From positions 1-46,040 of the forward strand of contig MPMX01000035.1 of NCBI GenBank assembly GCA_002238725.1: a stretch of DNA of 46,040 nucleotides. The letters run 5' to 3'. Within the stretch, counting starts at the first letter, position 1; every line of letters begins with the position of its first letter. Of the stretch, positions 1 to 8,988 are shown piece by piece. A program made the position numbers and the translations under genes. The notes beneath the pieces are model-generated. The model had not been told where the DNA came from and made no database searches. It saw only the letters and a program-made list of their open reading frames with translations. The DNA is from Rhodospirillaceae bacterium bin65 (GTDB taxonomy: Bacteria > Pseudomonadota > Alphaproteobacteria > Bin65).

Positions 1-77
1 ATTGATGCCGTCCTTCCGATCGCCTCCCTTACATTTCCTGACACTTCCCGGCATTCCGGTAGCAGCGGGGCAGCGCC

Positions 78-3000
78 ATGCCGTTTGACGGCCGCCCCGC
101 GCGCATCCCCGGCCCCGCGCCGGGTCCGGCCCCCGTCCCGGCCCCCGTCCCGGCTTATGCCGAGTTGCAGGTGACGACCAATTTCAGCTTCCTGCGCGGC
201 GGCTCGCATCCGGAGGAGCTGGTCATGCGGGCGGCGGAACTGGGCCATCGTGCGATCGGCATCGCCGACCGCAACACGCTGGCCGGCGTCGTCCGGGCCC
301 ACAGCGCGGCCAGGCGGGCCGGAATCGGGCTGCTGGTCGGCGCCCGGCTGGACTTGCAGGACGGCGTCAGCCTGCTGTGCTTCCCGCAGGACAAGCCGGC
401 CTACGCCCGCCTCTCCAGCCTGCTCACCCTGGGCAAGCGCCGGGCGGAGAAAGGCGATTGCCATCTCCGGCTCGGCGACCTGCCGGACCTTGCCGGCGGC
501 CAGTGCGTCGTCGTGCTGCCGCCCGACGGGGTTCCGGAATGCGAGGCAGCGGGCCGCGCCGGGGACGACGATGATTTTCCCTTTATTCTCAATCGTATCG
601 GCGGTCTTTTTCAGGATAATACCTGGCTCGCGGCGAGCTGCCTGTACCGCGGCGACGACGCCAGGCGGCTCGAGCGGCTAGCCGGGCTGGCGGCGGCGGC
701 CGGGGTGCCGCTGGTCGCGACCAACGACGTCCACTACCACATCCCGGCGCGCCGGCCGCTCCAGGACGTGCTGACCTGCATCCGCGAGCACTGCACCCTG
801 GACGAGGCCGGCTTCCGCCTGTTCGACAATGCCGAACGCCATCTCAAATCCCCGCAGGAGATGGCGAACCTGTTCCATACCCACCCGTATGCTATCGAGC
901 AACAGTCTGAAATCGTTGAGAAAATTTCTTTTTCGCTCGATCAGCTAAAATATGTCTATCCGGTCGATCCGATTCCCGAAGGAAGGACCCCACAACAAGA
1001 ACTGGAGCGGCTGACACGGCTTGGCGCGGCGGAACGCTACGGCCGCCATGTCCCGGACCGGGTCCGGGCGGCCGTGGAGCACGAACTGGCGCTGATCGGG
1101 CAGCTCGGCTACGCGCCCTACTTCCTGACCGTGCACGACATCGTGCGCTATGCCCGCGGGCGGAAGATCCTGTGCCAGGGCCGCGGCTCGGCGGCCAACT
1201 CCGCGGTCTGCTACTGCCTCGGCATCACCGCGGTCGATCCCGGCAAGGTCGACCTGCTGTTCGAGCGCTTCGTCTCGGCCGAGCGCAACGAGCCGCCGGA
1301 TATCGACGTCGACTTCGAGCACGAGCGGCGCGAGGAGGTGATCCAGTATATCTACGCCAAATACGGCCGCCACCGCGCCGGGCTGACCGCGACCGTCGTC
1401 ACTTACCGGCCGCGCAGCGCGATCCGCGAGGCCGGCAAGGCGCTCGGCCTGTCGGAAGACACGGTCGACATCCTGGCCCGGACGGTCTGGGGCTGGAGCG
1501 ACGACGGCCTCAAGCCCGACTATATCCGCCAGACCGGGCTCGACCCGGCCGACGCCACCCTGCGCCGCGCCCTCGTGCTGGCGCTGGAGCTGGTCGGCTT
1601 CCCGCGCCACCTGTCCCAGCATACCGGCGGCTTCGTCATCACCGACGGGCCGCTGCACGAGCTGGCGCCGATCGAGAACGCCGCGATGGAGGACCGCACG
1701 GTCGTCGAGTGGGACAAGGACGATCTCGACGCGCTCGGCATCCTCAAGATCGACGTGCTGTCCCTCGGCATGCTGACCTGCATCCGCAAGGGCTTCGACC
1801 TGCTGGCCCGGCATTACGGCCGGCGCCACGGCCTCGCCACCGTGCCGGCCGACGATTCCGCGGTCTACGACATGATCTGCAAGGCCGACACGCTGGGCGT
1901 GTTCCAGATCGAGAGCCGGGCGCAGATGTCGATGCTGCCGCGCCTCAAGCCGCGGGATTTCTACGACCTGGTGATCGAGGTCGCGATCGTCCGGCCCGGC
2001 CCGATCCAGGGCGACATGGTCCACCCCTACCTGCGCCGGCGCAACGGCGAGGAGAAAGTCGTCTTCCCGTCGAAGGAGCTGGAGGACGTGCTCGGCAAGA
2101 CGCTCGGCGTGCCGCTGTTCCAGGAGCAGGCGATGAAGATCGCCATCGTCGCCGCCGGGTTTACGCCGTCCGAGGCCGACCTGCTGCGCCGCGCCATGGC
2201 GACCTTCCGCAAGACCGGCAAGATCCACGGTTTCCACGCCAAGATGGTCGAGGGCATGGTCGCCCGCGGCTACGAGCGCGGGTTCGCCGAGCGCTGCTTC
2301 CAGCAGATCGAGGGCTTCGGCGAATACGGCTTTCCGGAAAGCCACGCCGCCAGCTTCGCCCTGCTGGTCTATGTCTCGGCCTGGCTCAAATGCCATTATC
2401 CGGCGGCCTTCGCCTGCGCCCTGCTGAACAGCCAGCCGATGGGCTTCTACGCCCCGGCCCAGATCGTGCGCGACGCCCGGGAGCACGGCGTCGAGGTCCT
2501 GCCGGTCGACGTCAACCGCAGCGTCTGGGACCATACGCTGGAGCCGGGCGCGGACGGCGAAATGGCGCTGCGCCTCGGCTTCCGCCAGGTCAAGGGCCTG
2601 CGCGAGGACGCGATGGACCGGCTGGTCGCGGCGCGCGGCAACGGCTATCCGGACCCGTGGACCCTGTGGCGGCGCGCCGGCCTGCCGGCGGCGGTGTTGG
2701 AGCGGCTGGCCCGGGCCGACGCCTTCGGCTCGCTCGGCCTCGACCGGCGCCGGGCGTTATGGGCGGTGCGGCGTTTCCGGCCGGCGGCCCTGCCCCTGTT
2801 CGCGGCGATGGACGAGGACGAGCAGCCCGGCGACCCGCCAGCGATGCTGCCGGCGATGACGCTGGGCGAGCAGGTCGTCGACGACTACGCCAGCGTGCGC
2901 ATGACCCTGCGCGCCCATCCCCTCGCCCTGCTGCGCGCCGAAACGCCGTTCGACCGCGCGACCCTGCATGGCGACCTGCTGAACTGCCGCAACGGCCAGC

Positions 3001-3395
3001 AGGTCGAGGTCGCCGGCCTGGTGCTGATCCGCCAGCGGCCGGGCACCGCCAAGGGCGTGGTGTTCATGACCCTGGAGGACGAGACGGGTGCGGCCAACGT
3101 CATCGTCTGGCCCCATGCGCTGGAGCGCTACCGGCCGATCGTGATGGGCGCCCGGCTGGTCCGGGTCGTCGGCGAGATCCAGAAGGAGGGCATCGTCATC
3201 CACATCGTCGCGCGCAGGCTGGAGGATCTGTCCGCCCGCCTCGACGGGCTGGGCCGGCTCGATGCCGCCTTCGATCCCGCGCTGGCCCGCGCCGACGAAA
3301 TCGCCAGCGAGGCGCGCGACCCCCGCGAGTCGAAACGCGACCCGCGTCGCGACCGCCTGCACAAGCAGATGTACCCGTCGCGGGATTTCCATTGA
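78..3395 (+). CDS. dnaE2: Error-prone DNA polymerase DnaE2 (ImuC)
   Basis: An alpha-subunit-type polymerase of 1105 residues that in other bacteria works with ImuA/ImuB in damage-induced translesion synthesis. The N-terminal PHP domain begins near residue 30 (AELQVTTNFSFLRGGSHPEE). The polymerase core keeps the acidic motif PDIDVDF with D410 and D412, and the third catalytic aspartate is D559 in LGILKIDVLSL. An OB-fold domain starts near residue 972 (GQQVEVAGLVLIRQR). A Pro/Ala repeat precedes the PHP domain, so the true start could lie slightly inside. GGGGCAG lies upstream of the ATG. The usual partners imuA and imuB would lie to the left, outside the window, and no LexA site is visible in the 77 bases available. 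Codon use becomes strikingly AT-rich around 560-640 and 870-1010. Confidence 0.96.
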   Translation: MPFDGRPARIPGPAPGPAPVPAPVPAYAELQVTTNFSFLRGGSHPEELVMRAAELGHRAIGIADRNTLAGVVRAHSAARRAGIGLLVGARLDLQDGVSLLCFPQDKPAYARLSSLLTLGKRRAEKGDCHLRLGDLPDLAGGQCVVVLPPDGVPECEAAGRAGDDDDFPFILNRIGGLFQDNTWLAASCLYRGDDARRLERLAGLAAAAGVPLVATNDVHYHIPARRPLQDVLTCIREHCTLDEAGFRLFDNAERHLKSPQEMANLFHTHPYAIEQQSEIVEKISFSLDQLKYVYPVDPIPEGRTPQQELERLTRLGAAERYGRHVPDRVRAAVEHELALIGQLGYAPYFLTVHDIVRYARGRKILCQGRGSAANSAVCYCLGITAVDPGKVDLLFERFVSAERNEPPDIDVDFEHERREEVIQYIYAKYGRHRAGLTATVVTYRPRSAIREAGKALGLSEDTVDILARTVWGWSDDGLKPDYIRQTGLDPADATLRRALVLALELVGFPRHLSQHTGGFVITDGPLHELAPIENAAMEDRTVVEWDKDDLDALGILKIDVLSLGMLTCIRKGFDLLARHYGRRHGLATVPADDSAVYDMICKADTLGVFQIESRAQMSMLPRLKPRDFYDLVIEVAIVRPGPIQGDMVHPYLRRRNGEEKVVFPSKELEDVLGKTLGVPLFQEQAMKIAIVAAGFTPSEADLLRRAMATFRKTGKIHGFHAKMVEGMVARGYERGFAERCFQQIEGFGEYGFPESHAASFALLVYVSAWLKCHYPAAFACALLNSQPMGFYAPAQIVRDAREHGVEVLPVDVNRSVWDHTLEPGADGEMALRLGFRQVKGLREDAMDRLVAARGNGYPDPWTLWRRAGLPAAVLERLARADAFGSLGLDRRRALWAVRRFRPAALPLFAAMDEDEQPGDPPAMLPAMTLGEQVVDDYASVRMTLRAHPLALLRAETPFDRATLHGDLLNCRNGQQVEVAGLVLIRQRPGTAKGVVFMTLEDETGAANVIVWPHALERYRPIVMGARLVRVVGEIQKEGIVIHIVARRLEDLSARLDGLGRLDAAFDPALARADEIASEARDPRESKRDPRRDRLHKQMYPSRDFH

Positions 3396-3497
3396 GGGCC
3401 TCGGAACGGACATTTTGAGACGGCGCTGGCGCGTCTCCTCAACGCCTCCTCAAAGAAACGGCAGCCCGGCGCACGCCCCAGCCGCTGCAAAAGCTGT

Positions 3498-3604
3498 GCC
3501 ACCCCGGCCGACCGCAGGGAGAGCCGGGGACCAGAGTCGTTAGGCACAGCATTCGCTCGTGGCTCTGGACCCCGGATCGCCGCTTCGCTCCGTCCGGGGT
3601 GGCA
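3498..3604. repeat. Family 1 palindromic repeat, copy A (short)
   Basis: This fills the convergent gap between dnaE2 and the acyl-CoA dehydrogenase. It begins GCCACCCCGGCCGACCGCAG and ends CGCTCCGTCCGGGGTGGCA, so its ends can pair (GCCACCCCGG with CCGGGGTGGC). It lacks the conserved ~70-nt tail found in copies C to F. Confidence 0.75.
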
Positions 3605-3661
3605 ATGTCTCTTGGAAAAAAGGAGATGCGCAATTCCGGCCGGACGACGCGTCCCGAAGCC

Positions 3662-4810
3662 TTACAGCGACCTTGCGATCAGTTCCTTCATGATCTCGTT
3701 GGTGCCGCCGTAGATTTTCTGGACGCGGGCGTCGGCATACATGCGGGAGATCGGGAACTCGTCCATGAAGCCGTAGCCGCCGAACAGCTGCAGGCACTCG
3801 TCGATCACCTCGTTCTGCTTCTGGGCGCACCACCATTTGACCATCGCCGCGGTCGTGACGTCGAGGTCGCCGGCGAGATGGCGCTGGAGGCAGTTGTCGA
3901 CGAAGACCCGGGCGATATGCGCCTCGGTCTTGCACTCCGCGAGCTTGAAGCGGGTGTTCTGGAATTCCATGATCGATTTGCCGAACGCCTTGCGCTGCTT
4001 GACGTAGTCGGTCGTCAGCTCGATCGCGAGGTCCATCGCGGCGCAGGCGCCGACGCCGATGATCAGCCGCTCCTGGGGCAGCTGGTTCATGAGTTGGAAG
4101 AAGCCCTGCCCCGCCTCGGCGCCGAGCAGGTTGGCGGCCGGCACCTTGACCTCGTCGAAGAACAGCTCCGACGTGTCCTGGGCCTTGAGGCCCAGCTTTT
4201 CGAGGTTGCGGCCGCGGCTGAATCCCTCGGCCTCGTCGGTCTCGACGACGATCAGCGAGACGCCGCGCGCCTTCTCGTCCGGGTCGGTCTTGGCGACGAC
4301 GACGATCAGGTTGGCGTGCTGGCCGTTGGTGATGAAGGTCTTCTGGCCGTTGACGACATACTGGTTGCCGGTCATCCGCGCGGTCGTGCGCACGGCCTGG
4401 AGGTCGGAGCCGGTGCCCGGTTCGGTCATGGCGACGGCGCCGACCAGTTCGCCGGTCGCCATCTTCGGCAGCCAGCGGCGCTTCTGCTCCTCTGAGCCGT
4501 AGGCCAGGATATAGTGGGCGACGATGCCGCTGTGGACGGCGTTGCCGAGGCTGCGCACGTTGGCCCGGCCCTGCTCGTACAGGATGACGCTCTCGTGGGC
4601 GAAAGTGCCGCCGGCGCCGCCATACGCCTCCGGGACGCTGGCGAGCAGCAGGCCGGCCTCGCCCGCCCTGTTCCACATCTCCCGCGGCATGATCCCGTCT
4701 TTCGCCCATTGCTCTTCGTGGGGGACGAATTCGCGCTCGAAGAAGCGGCCGGCCGCGTCCTGGAGCAGGGAAAGCTCTTCGGTCATCCACGGGGAGACGT
4801 AATCGCCCAT
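3662..4810 (-). CDS. Acyl-CoA dehydrogenase, long-chain type
   Basis: An FAD-dependent dehydrogenase of 382 residues, the normal family length, expected to oxidise an acyl-CoA to the 2-enoyl-CoA and pass electrons to ETF. Flavin-site motifs AMTEPGTGSD (about residues 127-136) and FITNG (159-163) are present. The MCAD catalytic-glutamate position reads YGGTNEI, without the glutamate. Instead E247 in LPQERLIIG matches the catalytic glutamate of the LCAD/isovaleryl type, so the protein should be active. AAGGGGA precedes the ATG. It heads the minus-strand side of a beta-oxidation-like set with the SDR and the two MaoC genes. The natural substrate cannot be read from the sequence. Confidence 0.93.
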   Translation of the reverse strand: MGDYVSPWMTEELSLLQDAAGRFFEREFVPHEEQWAKDGIMPREMWNRAGEAGLLLASVPEAYGGAGGTFAHESVILYEQGRANVRSLGNAVHSGIVAHYILAYGSEEQKRRWLPKMATGELVGAVAMTEPGTGSDLQAVRTTARMTGNQYVVNGQKTFITNGQHANLIVVVAKTDPDEKARGVSLIVVETDEAEGFSRGRNLEKLGLKAQDTSELFFDEVKVPAANLLGAEAGQGFFQLMNQLPQERLIIGVGACAAMDLAIELTTDYVKQRKAFGKSIMEFQNTRFKLAECKTEAHIARVFVDNCLQRHLAGDLDVTTAAMVKWWCAQKQNEVIDECLQLFGGYGFMDEFPISRMYADARVQKIYGGTNEIMKELIARSL

Positions 4811-4916
4811 CGGAATTTCCCCTTGTTTTTCAAAGAACTACGGGCATTTCCCGCAGTGCTTCAGTTTGAGTTTCGGCTTCGGGCAGAACTCGAAGTTCTT
4901 TCCGCCGCCCCGATGT

Positions 4917-5048
4917 GTCACCCCGGCCGACCGCAGGGAGAGCCGGGGCCCAGGGCCTGCCCTGAGCCTGTCGAAGGGGCCGACCCGAAAGGCCTCAGCC
5001 TGTAGCCCCTGGTCCCCGGATCGTCGCTGCGCTCCGTCCGGGGCGGCA
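4917..5048. repeat. Family 1 palindromic repeat, copy B
   Basis: It begins TCACCCCGGCCGACCGCAGG and ends CGCTCCGTCCGGGGCGGCA. Inside it holds the smaller module CCTGCCCTGAGCCTGTCGAA, which is also nested in copies E and F. It lies in the 329-bp gap between the acyl-CoA dehydrogenase and the SDR. No gene is seen in that gap. Confidence 0.75.
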
Positions 5049-5139
5049 AAAGAGGGATGCCGGGCGTTGCGGCGCAACGGATAATTTCAAACTGACTCAC
5101 TACCGCATTTCCAAAAGTCCAGTTCCCGCCGGCCCCGGT

Positions 5140-5970
5140 TCAGATCAGCAGGCCGCCGCCGGCGACGATCACCTGGCCGCTGATATAGTCGCTCTCCGGC
5201 GTGCAGAAGAGGTAGACGGCGTCGGCCGCCTCCTCCGGCGTGCCGCCTCGGCCCATCGGGATGATCGCCTCCATCATCTGGATCATGTGCGGCTGGACGC
5301 CGACGCGAATGTCCCGGCCGCCGATGTCGAGGACCGGCGGATCGTCCTTGTCCATCGGCTGGGTCATGCGGGTCTTGATGTAGCCGAAGGCGACGCAGTT
5401 CACGCAGACCTTGTAGCGGCCCCACTCCTTCGCCATCGTCCGGGTCATGCCGATCATGGCGGACTTGGCCGCCGAATAGTTGATCTGGCCGGCATTGCCG
5501 TAAAGCCCGGCGATCGACGAGATGTTGACGACCTTTCGGATGACCTCCCGGCCTTCCATCGCCTCCTTCTTGGCGGCGATGCGGATCGGCTCGGCGGCGG
5601 CGCGCAGGATGCGGAACGGCGCCTTGACGTGGACGTCCATGACCGCGTCCCACTGCTCGTCGGTCATCTTCTGGATCACGCTGTCCCAGGTATAGCCGGC
5701 ATTGTTGACGACGATGTCGATGCCGCCCCAGGCGTCCATCGCCGCCCTGACGAAGCGGTCGGCGAAATCGTCGGCCGCCACGTCGCCGGCGCAGGCGACC
5801 GCCTCGCCGCCCAGCGCCCGGATCTCCTCCGCGGTTTCGTTGGCGGGATCGGCGTCGAGATCGTTGACCGCGACCCGCGCACCCTCCCCCGCCAGCTTGA
5901 GCGCCAGCGCCCGGCCGATGCCGCGCCCCGAGCCGGAGACCAGAGCGACCTTGCCGTCGAGTTTGGCCAT
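5140..5970 (-). CDS. SDR-family dehydrogenase (3-hydroxyacyl-CoA type)
   Basis: A 276-residue short-chain dehydrogenase. It has the cofactor motif SGSGRGIG (residues 12-19), NNAG (89-92), the catalytic serine region NISS (149-152) and the YxxxK pair Y165/K169. The extended C-terminal part and the neighbouring MaoC hydratases suggest oxidation of a 3-hydroxyacyl-CoA. This resembles the SDR half of peroxisomal multifunctional enzyme 2. The start at MAKLDGKVAL was chosen because the family motif begins there. An in-frame ATG at 6009 would add 13 unrelated residues. It lies 66 bases downstream of the second MaoC gene on the same strand, so co-transcription is likely. Confidence 0.9.
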   Translation of the reverse strand: MAKLDGKVALVSGSGRGIGRALALKLAGEGARVAVNDLDADPANETAEEIRALGGEAVACAGDVAADDFADRFVRAAMDAWGGIDIVVNNAGYTWDSVIQKMTDEQWDAVMDVHVKAPFRILRAAAEPIRIAAKKEAMEGREVIRKVVNISSIAGLYGNAGQINYSAAKSAMIGMTRTMAKEWGRYKVCVNCVAFGYIKTRMTQPMDKDDPPVLDIGGRDIRVGVQPHMIQMMEAIIPMGRGGTPEEAADAVYLFCTPESDYISGQVIVAGGGLLI

Positions 5971-6036
5971 GTGGCTTTCTGCTTTCCGTTGAATTTCAGG
6001 GAGTTGCAAGACGATACGCAGCGCGGCCGGCGGCGG

Positions 6037-6447
6037 TCAGCCGACCGCGACGACGGCCTCGCCCTTCAGCTTGACGTCGCCGTGCTCGTCCGTGGCGGCG
6101 ATGTCGAGGCGCAGGCGCGGTTCGCCGTCCTGCTCGAACTTCTCCGTCACCGTGCCCGTGCAACGGATCTGCGCCCCGACCTGGGTGATCGACGCGAACC
6201 GGACGCCCCAGCTGCGCAGGGCCGATTGCGGCGCGATGCCGGTCAGCGCCCGGCCGAGCCAGGCCATCACCAGCATGCCGTGGGCGAACACGTCGCCGAC
6301 GCCGGCCTCCCGGGTGAAATCCGTATCGATATGGATCGGGTTGTGGTCGCCGGACGCGCCGGCATAGAGCGCCAGCGTCTGCCGGGAAACCCGGTCGATC
6401 GTCAGTTCGGGGATGGCGTCGCCGACCCTCAGGTCCGCTGCGTTCAT
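6037..6447 (-). CDS. MaoC-like enoyl-CoA hydratase subunit (hot-dog fold, catalytic half)
   Basis: A 136-residue hot-dog-fold hydratase. It carries the MaoC signature YAGASGDHNPIHIDTDF with the Asp/His catalytic pair, followed by FAHGMLVMAW. It should hydrate a 2-enoyl-CoA to the (R)-3-hydroxyacyl-CoA. Half-length MaoC proteins of this kind usually pair with a second half such as the neighbour at 6459-6908. The ATG at 6447 is used because AGAGGAGAG lies just upstream. That Shine-Dalgarno overlaps the stop codon of the upstream partner, consistent with translational coupling and one complex. Confidence 0.9.
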   Translation of the reverse strand: MNAADLRVGDAIPELTIDRVSRQTLALYAGASGDHNPIHIDTDFTREAGVGDVFAHGMLVMAWLGRALTGIAPQSALRSWGVRFASITQVGAQIRCTGTVTEKFEQDGEPRLRLDIAATDEHGDVKLKGEAVVAVG

Positions 6448-6458
6448 GCCGCTCTCCT

Positions 6459-6908
6459 CTAACCGTGGCGCTGGACGACGACGGCGGTCATCGTCGCGCA
6501 TAATTTGCCGTCCTGGTTCACGGCGTCGGTCTTCTGCACCATGAATTCCAGCAGGCCGCCCTTCTTCTCGTAGATGTCCTCGATCCGGGTGCTGAGCGTG
6601 ATGGTATCGCCGGCGCAGACCGGATGGAAATATTCGAAATGCTGCTCGCCGTGCAGCAGCTTGGCGACGTCGAAGCCCAGCCTGACCAGCCTTTCGGTCG
6701 GTTCCGAATTGCGCTGGGTCAGGCAGAAGACGAGGGTCGGCGGCGCGGCCAGGTTCAGGTAGCCGGCGGCCCGCGCCGCTTCGGGATCGGTATGGATCGG
6801 GTCGGTCGCGCCGATCGCGTCGGCGAACTGGCGGATCTCGCCCTTCTCGACCTCCGCCACGATGGGCTCGAGCACCGTGCCGATCAGATCCCGGTCCAGC
6901 CTGGGCAT
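6459..6908 (-). CDS. MaoC N-terminal-type dehydratase subunit (FAS1-like dehydratase)
   Basis: A 149-residue hot-dog-fold protein. It carries the related motif FADAIGATDPIHTD and the sequence LNLAAPPTLVF typical of the N-terminal half of fused MaoC hydratases. It has a good ribosome site (AAGGAAG). It ends 11 bases before the start of the second MaoC gene. The two are expected to form a heteromeric (R)-specific hydratase, like the HadAB or ChsH1/ChsH2 type MaoC pairs. Which half carries activity is inferred from the motifs only. Confidence 0.88.
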   Translation of the reverse strand: MPRLDRDLIGTVLEPIVAEVEKGEIRQFADAIGATDPIHTDPEAARAAGYLNLAAPPTLVFCLTQRNSEPTERLVRLGFDVAKLLHGEQHFEYFHPVCAGDTITLSTRIEDIYEKKGGLLEFMVQKTDAVNQDGKLCATMTAVVVQRHG

Positions 6909-7069
6909 GCGCGCTTCCTTCGTCGTCGGGGCTGTTAGCCGTTCGGGCTATCGCCCACGCCCCGCCCTGTCAACGCGGCAAACGGAATGCGTTGCCGCGC
7001 CGGCCAAGCCTGCAAACATCGCTCGTTCGCCCAGGCCCGACAAAAATCATTCCGATTGTAACTATTAGT

Positions 7070-7243
7070 GCCGCCCCGGACTTGATCCGGGGCCCAGGGG
7101 CGACCCGAAAGGCCTCGGCTTGTAGCCCCTAGACCCCGGATCTGCGCTTCGCTCCGTCCGGGGTGGCACTGATGGGATAATTTACGGCGTCGGCTATCGG
7201 AACGGCAGTAGGCAGAGAACGCATAGCTACAGATATAATCCCC
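7070..7243. repeat. Family 1 palindromic repeat, copy C, with structured tail
   Basis: It opens GCCGCCCCGGACTTGATCCG, whose CCCCGGA/TCCGGGG arms form a hairpin. The pairing end is CGCTCCGTCCGGGGTGGCAC. The conserved tail runs 7174-7243, from GGGATAATTTAC to ATAATCCCC, with nested inverted segments. It lies in the 490-bp divergent gap between the MaoC gene and the P450. The rest of that gap shows no gene and no obvious promoter. Confidence 0.75.
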
Positions 7244-7398
7244 TTTGAAACCCTCCCTACACCCTCTCGGCCCCTGCGCCATCCGGTCAGGCGATGTGCG
7301 GAATATCGGCTCGAGTCCTGGGCACTTTTCCCTTGGCCTTGCAATCCCGCGGCCAAACGCTAGGGTCGCATCGCGCGATCCGCAACCGAAGACACCCC

Positions 7399-8652
7399 AT
7401 GCCCGACGCCGAAAGCCCAGCACTTATCTTCGATCCGCTGTCGGCCGAGGCGATCCGCGATCCCTACACGGCGATGGCGCCCTTGCAGGCCGAAGCACCG
7501 GCCTACTGGTCGGACGTCCTCGGCGCCTGGGTGGTCACGCGTTACGACGACATCCGCGACGCGTTCCGCGATCCGCGCCTGTCGTCGGACCGCATCCGGC
7601 CGTTCATCGAACGCGCGCCGGCCTCGATGCAGGACACGCTGAAGCCGCTCGGCGACCATCTGAACCTGTGGGCCGTGTTCACCGATCCGCCGGACCACAC
7701 GCGGCTGCGCGGCCTGATGAACCGCGCTTTCACGACCCGCGCCGTCGAGGCGCTGCGCCCGGAAATCGCCCGTATCGTCAACAGGTTGCTGGACGACATC
7801 GATGCGCGGATCGAATGGTCCGGCAGCCGCGAGTTCGACCTGATCCACGAATTCGCCTATCCCCTTCCCGCCCTGGTGATCGCCCATATGCTCGGCGTGC
7901 CGGAAAGGGATGTCGACAAGCTGAAGCGCTGGTCGGACCTGCTGGCGAAATTCGTCCTGACCTCGCGGAGCGATCCGCAGAAATACCGCATGGCGTCGGA
8001 CGGCATCGTCGAGATGGAGGCCTGGTTCCGCCGCTTCCTGGAGGAGCACCGGGCAAGCGGCGCCGAAGACGTGACGACCGGCCTGCTCGACGCGCGCGAC
8101 GAGGGCGACCGCCTCACCACCGACGAGCTGGTTGCCTGCTGCGTGCTGCTGCTGTTCGCCGGCCACGAGACGACAACCCAGCTGCTCGCCAACGGCATGC
8201 GCGCCCTGATCGAGAATCCGGCGCAGATGGCCGACCTGCGCGCGCATCTCGACGACATCGGGCTGGTGCGCAACGCCGTCGAGGAAATGCTGCGCTTCGA
8301 CGGTCCGTCGCTGTCCATGGTCCGCGTCGCCACGGAGGATTTCGAGTGGCACGGCCGGCGCATCGCCACGGGCGAGCGGCTGTTCCTGATGATGTGCATC
8401 GGCAACCGCGATCCGCGGGTGTTCCCGGAGCCGGACCGCTTCGACATCCGCCGCGACGAGGCGAAGAAGAATTTCGCCTTCGGCTACGGCATCCATTTCT
8501 GCATCGGCGCGCCGCTGGCCCGGCTCGAGGCCGAAATCGCCTTCCCGCTCCTGCTGCGGCGCTACCCGGAAATCGCCATGGCCGAGGACGACCCGCCCTG
8601 GTCCGACAGCATCCTCAACCGCGGCATGCTGCACATGCGGGTGCGGGTGTAG
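7399..8652 (+). CDS. Cytochrome P450 (soluble, bacterial class)
   Basis: A 417-residue P450 without a membrane anchor. The I-helix motif is AGHETT (residues 255-260), the K-helix ExxR pair is E296/R299, and the heme-binding loop is FAFGYGIHFCIG with the ligand C368. It should hydroxylate a small hydrophobic substrate using an external ferredoxin and reductase, neither of which is in the window. The start at MPDAESP matches where the family begins; upstream in-frame codons are unlike P450s. The last 56 bases of the gene are repeated exactly at 9392-9447, on the far side of a toxin-antitoxin module. Neighbouring acyl-CoA genes suggest, but do not prove, a role in fatty or isoprenoid acid catabolism. 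Confidence 0.95.
   Translation: MPDAESPALIFDPLSAEAIRDPYTAMAPLQAEAPAYWSDVLGAWVVTRYDDIRDAFRDPRLSSDRIRPFIERAPASMQDTLKPLGDHLNLWAVFTDPPDHTRLRGLMNRAFTTRAVEALRPEIARIVNRLLDDIDARIEWSGSREFDLIHEFAYPLPALVIAHMLGVPERDVDKLKRWSDLLAKFVLTSRSDPQKYRMASDGIVEMEAWFRRFLEEHRASGAEDVTTGLLDARDEGDRLTTDELVACCVLLLFAGHETTTQLLANGMRALIENPAQMADLRAHLDDIGLVRNAVEEMLRFDGPSLSMVRVATEDFEWHGRRIATGERLFLMMCIGNRDPRVFPEPDRFDIRRDEAKKNFAFGYGIHFCIGAPLARLEAEIAFPLLLRRYPEIAMAEDDPPWSDSILNRGMLHMRVRV
8596..8651 (+). repeat. 56-bp direct repeat, left copy (P450 3' end)
   Basis: Bases 8596-8651, encoding the last P450 residues PWSDSILNRGMLHMRVRV, are identical to 9392-9447. The two copies flank the toxin-antitoxin genes. Confidence 0.95.
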
Positions 8653-8700
8653 GCCGGCATATCGCACAAGGCGTGGCCCGCCGCACCGCCCGGCACTCCG

Positions 8701-8988
8701 CTATACCGTAATCCGCACCCGCATTCCGAGCGCCCGCGCAATCCGCGTGACTGTGGTGAAGGTCGGATTGCCGTTTTCCGACAACGCCTTGTAAAGCCCT
8801 TCGCGGGTCATGCCAGCATCGCGCGCCAGCCGGCTCATATTCTGCGCCCGCGCAATGTCGTTCAGAGCCGCGCGAATCAGGCTTCCGTCGCCCGGGTCTT
8901 CCTCCGCGCACGCTTCGAGATAGAGGCGCACATCTTCTTCGGTGCGCAGATGCTCCGTCGCATCCCATCGCGCAAAAGCTTCTGTCAT
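8701..8988 (-). CDS. Antitoxin with HTH (HigA-like addiction-module antidote)
   Basis: A 95-residue protein with an Xre-type helix-turn-helix (MSRLARDAGMTREGLYKAL). This is followed by NPTFTTVTRIARALG, typical of the 'putative addiction module antidote' family. It is expected to neutralise the toxin encoded immediately upstream and to repress the operon. The ATG at 8988 is chosen because it overlaps the toxin stop as ATGA and has GGAGACAGG upstream. An earlier ATG at 9063 would lie deep inside the toxin gene. The toxin-first order matches HigBA-type modules. Confidence 0.9.
   Translation of the reverse strand: MTEAFARWDATEHLRTEEDVRLYLEACAEEDPGDGSLIRAALNDIARAQNMSRLARDAGMTREGLYKALSENGNPTFTTVTRIARALGMRVRITV

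Noticed and set aside
1..77. LexA (SOS) box or the end of imuB before dnaE2
   Set aside because: No GTTC-N7-GTTC or GAAC-N7-GAAC pattern and no recognisable coding end in the 77 bases available.
945..2534. A 529-codon open frame antisense to dnaE2
   Set aside because: Low-complexity Arg/Val/Asp/His-rich translation with no domain, typical of the mirror frame of a GC-rich gene.
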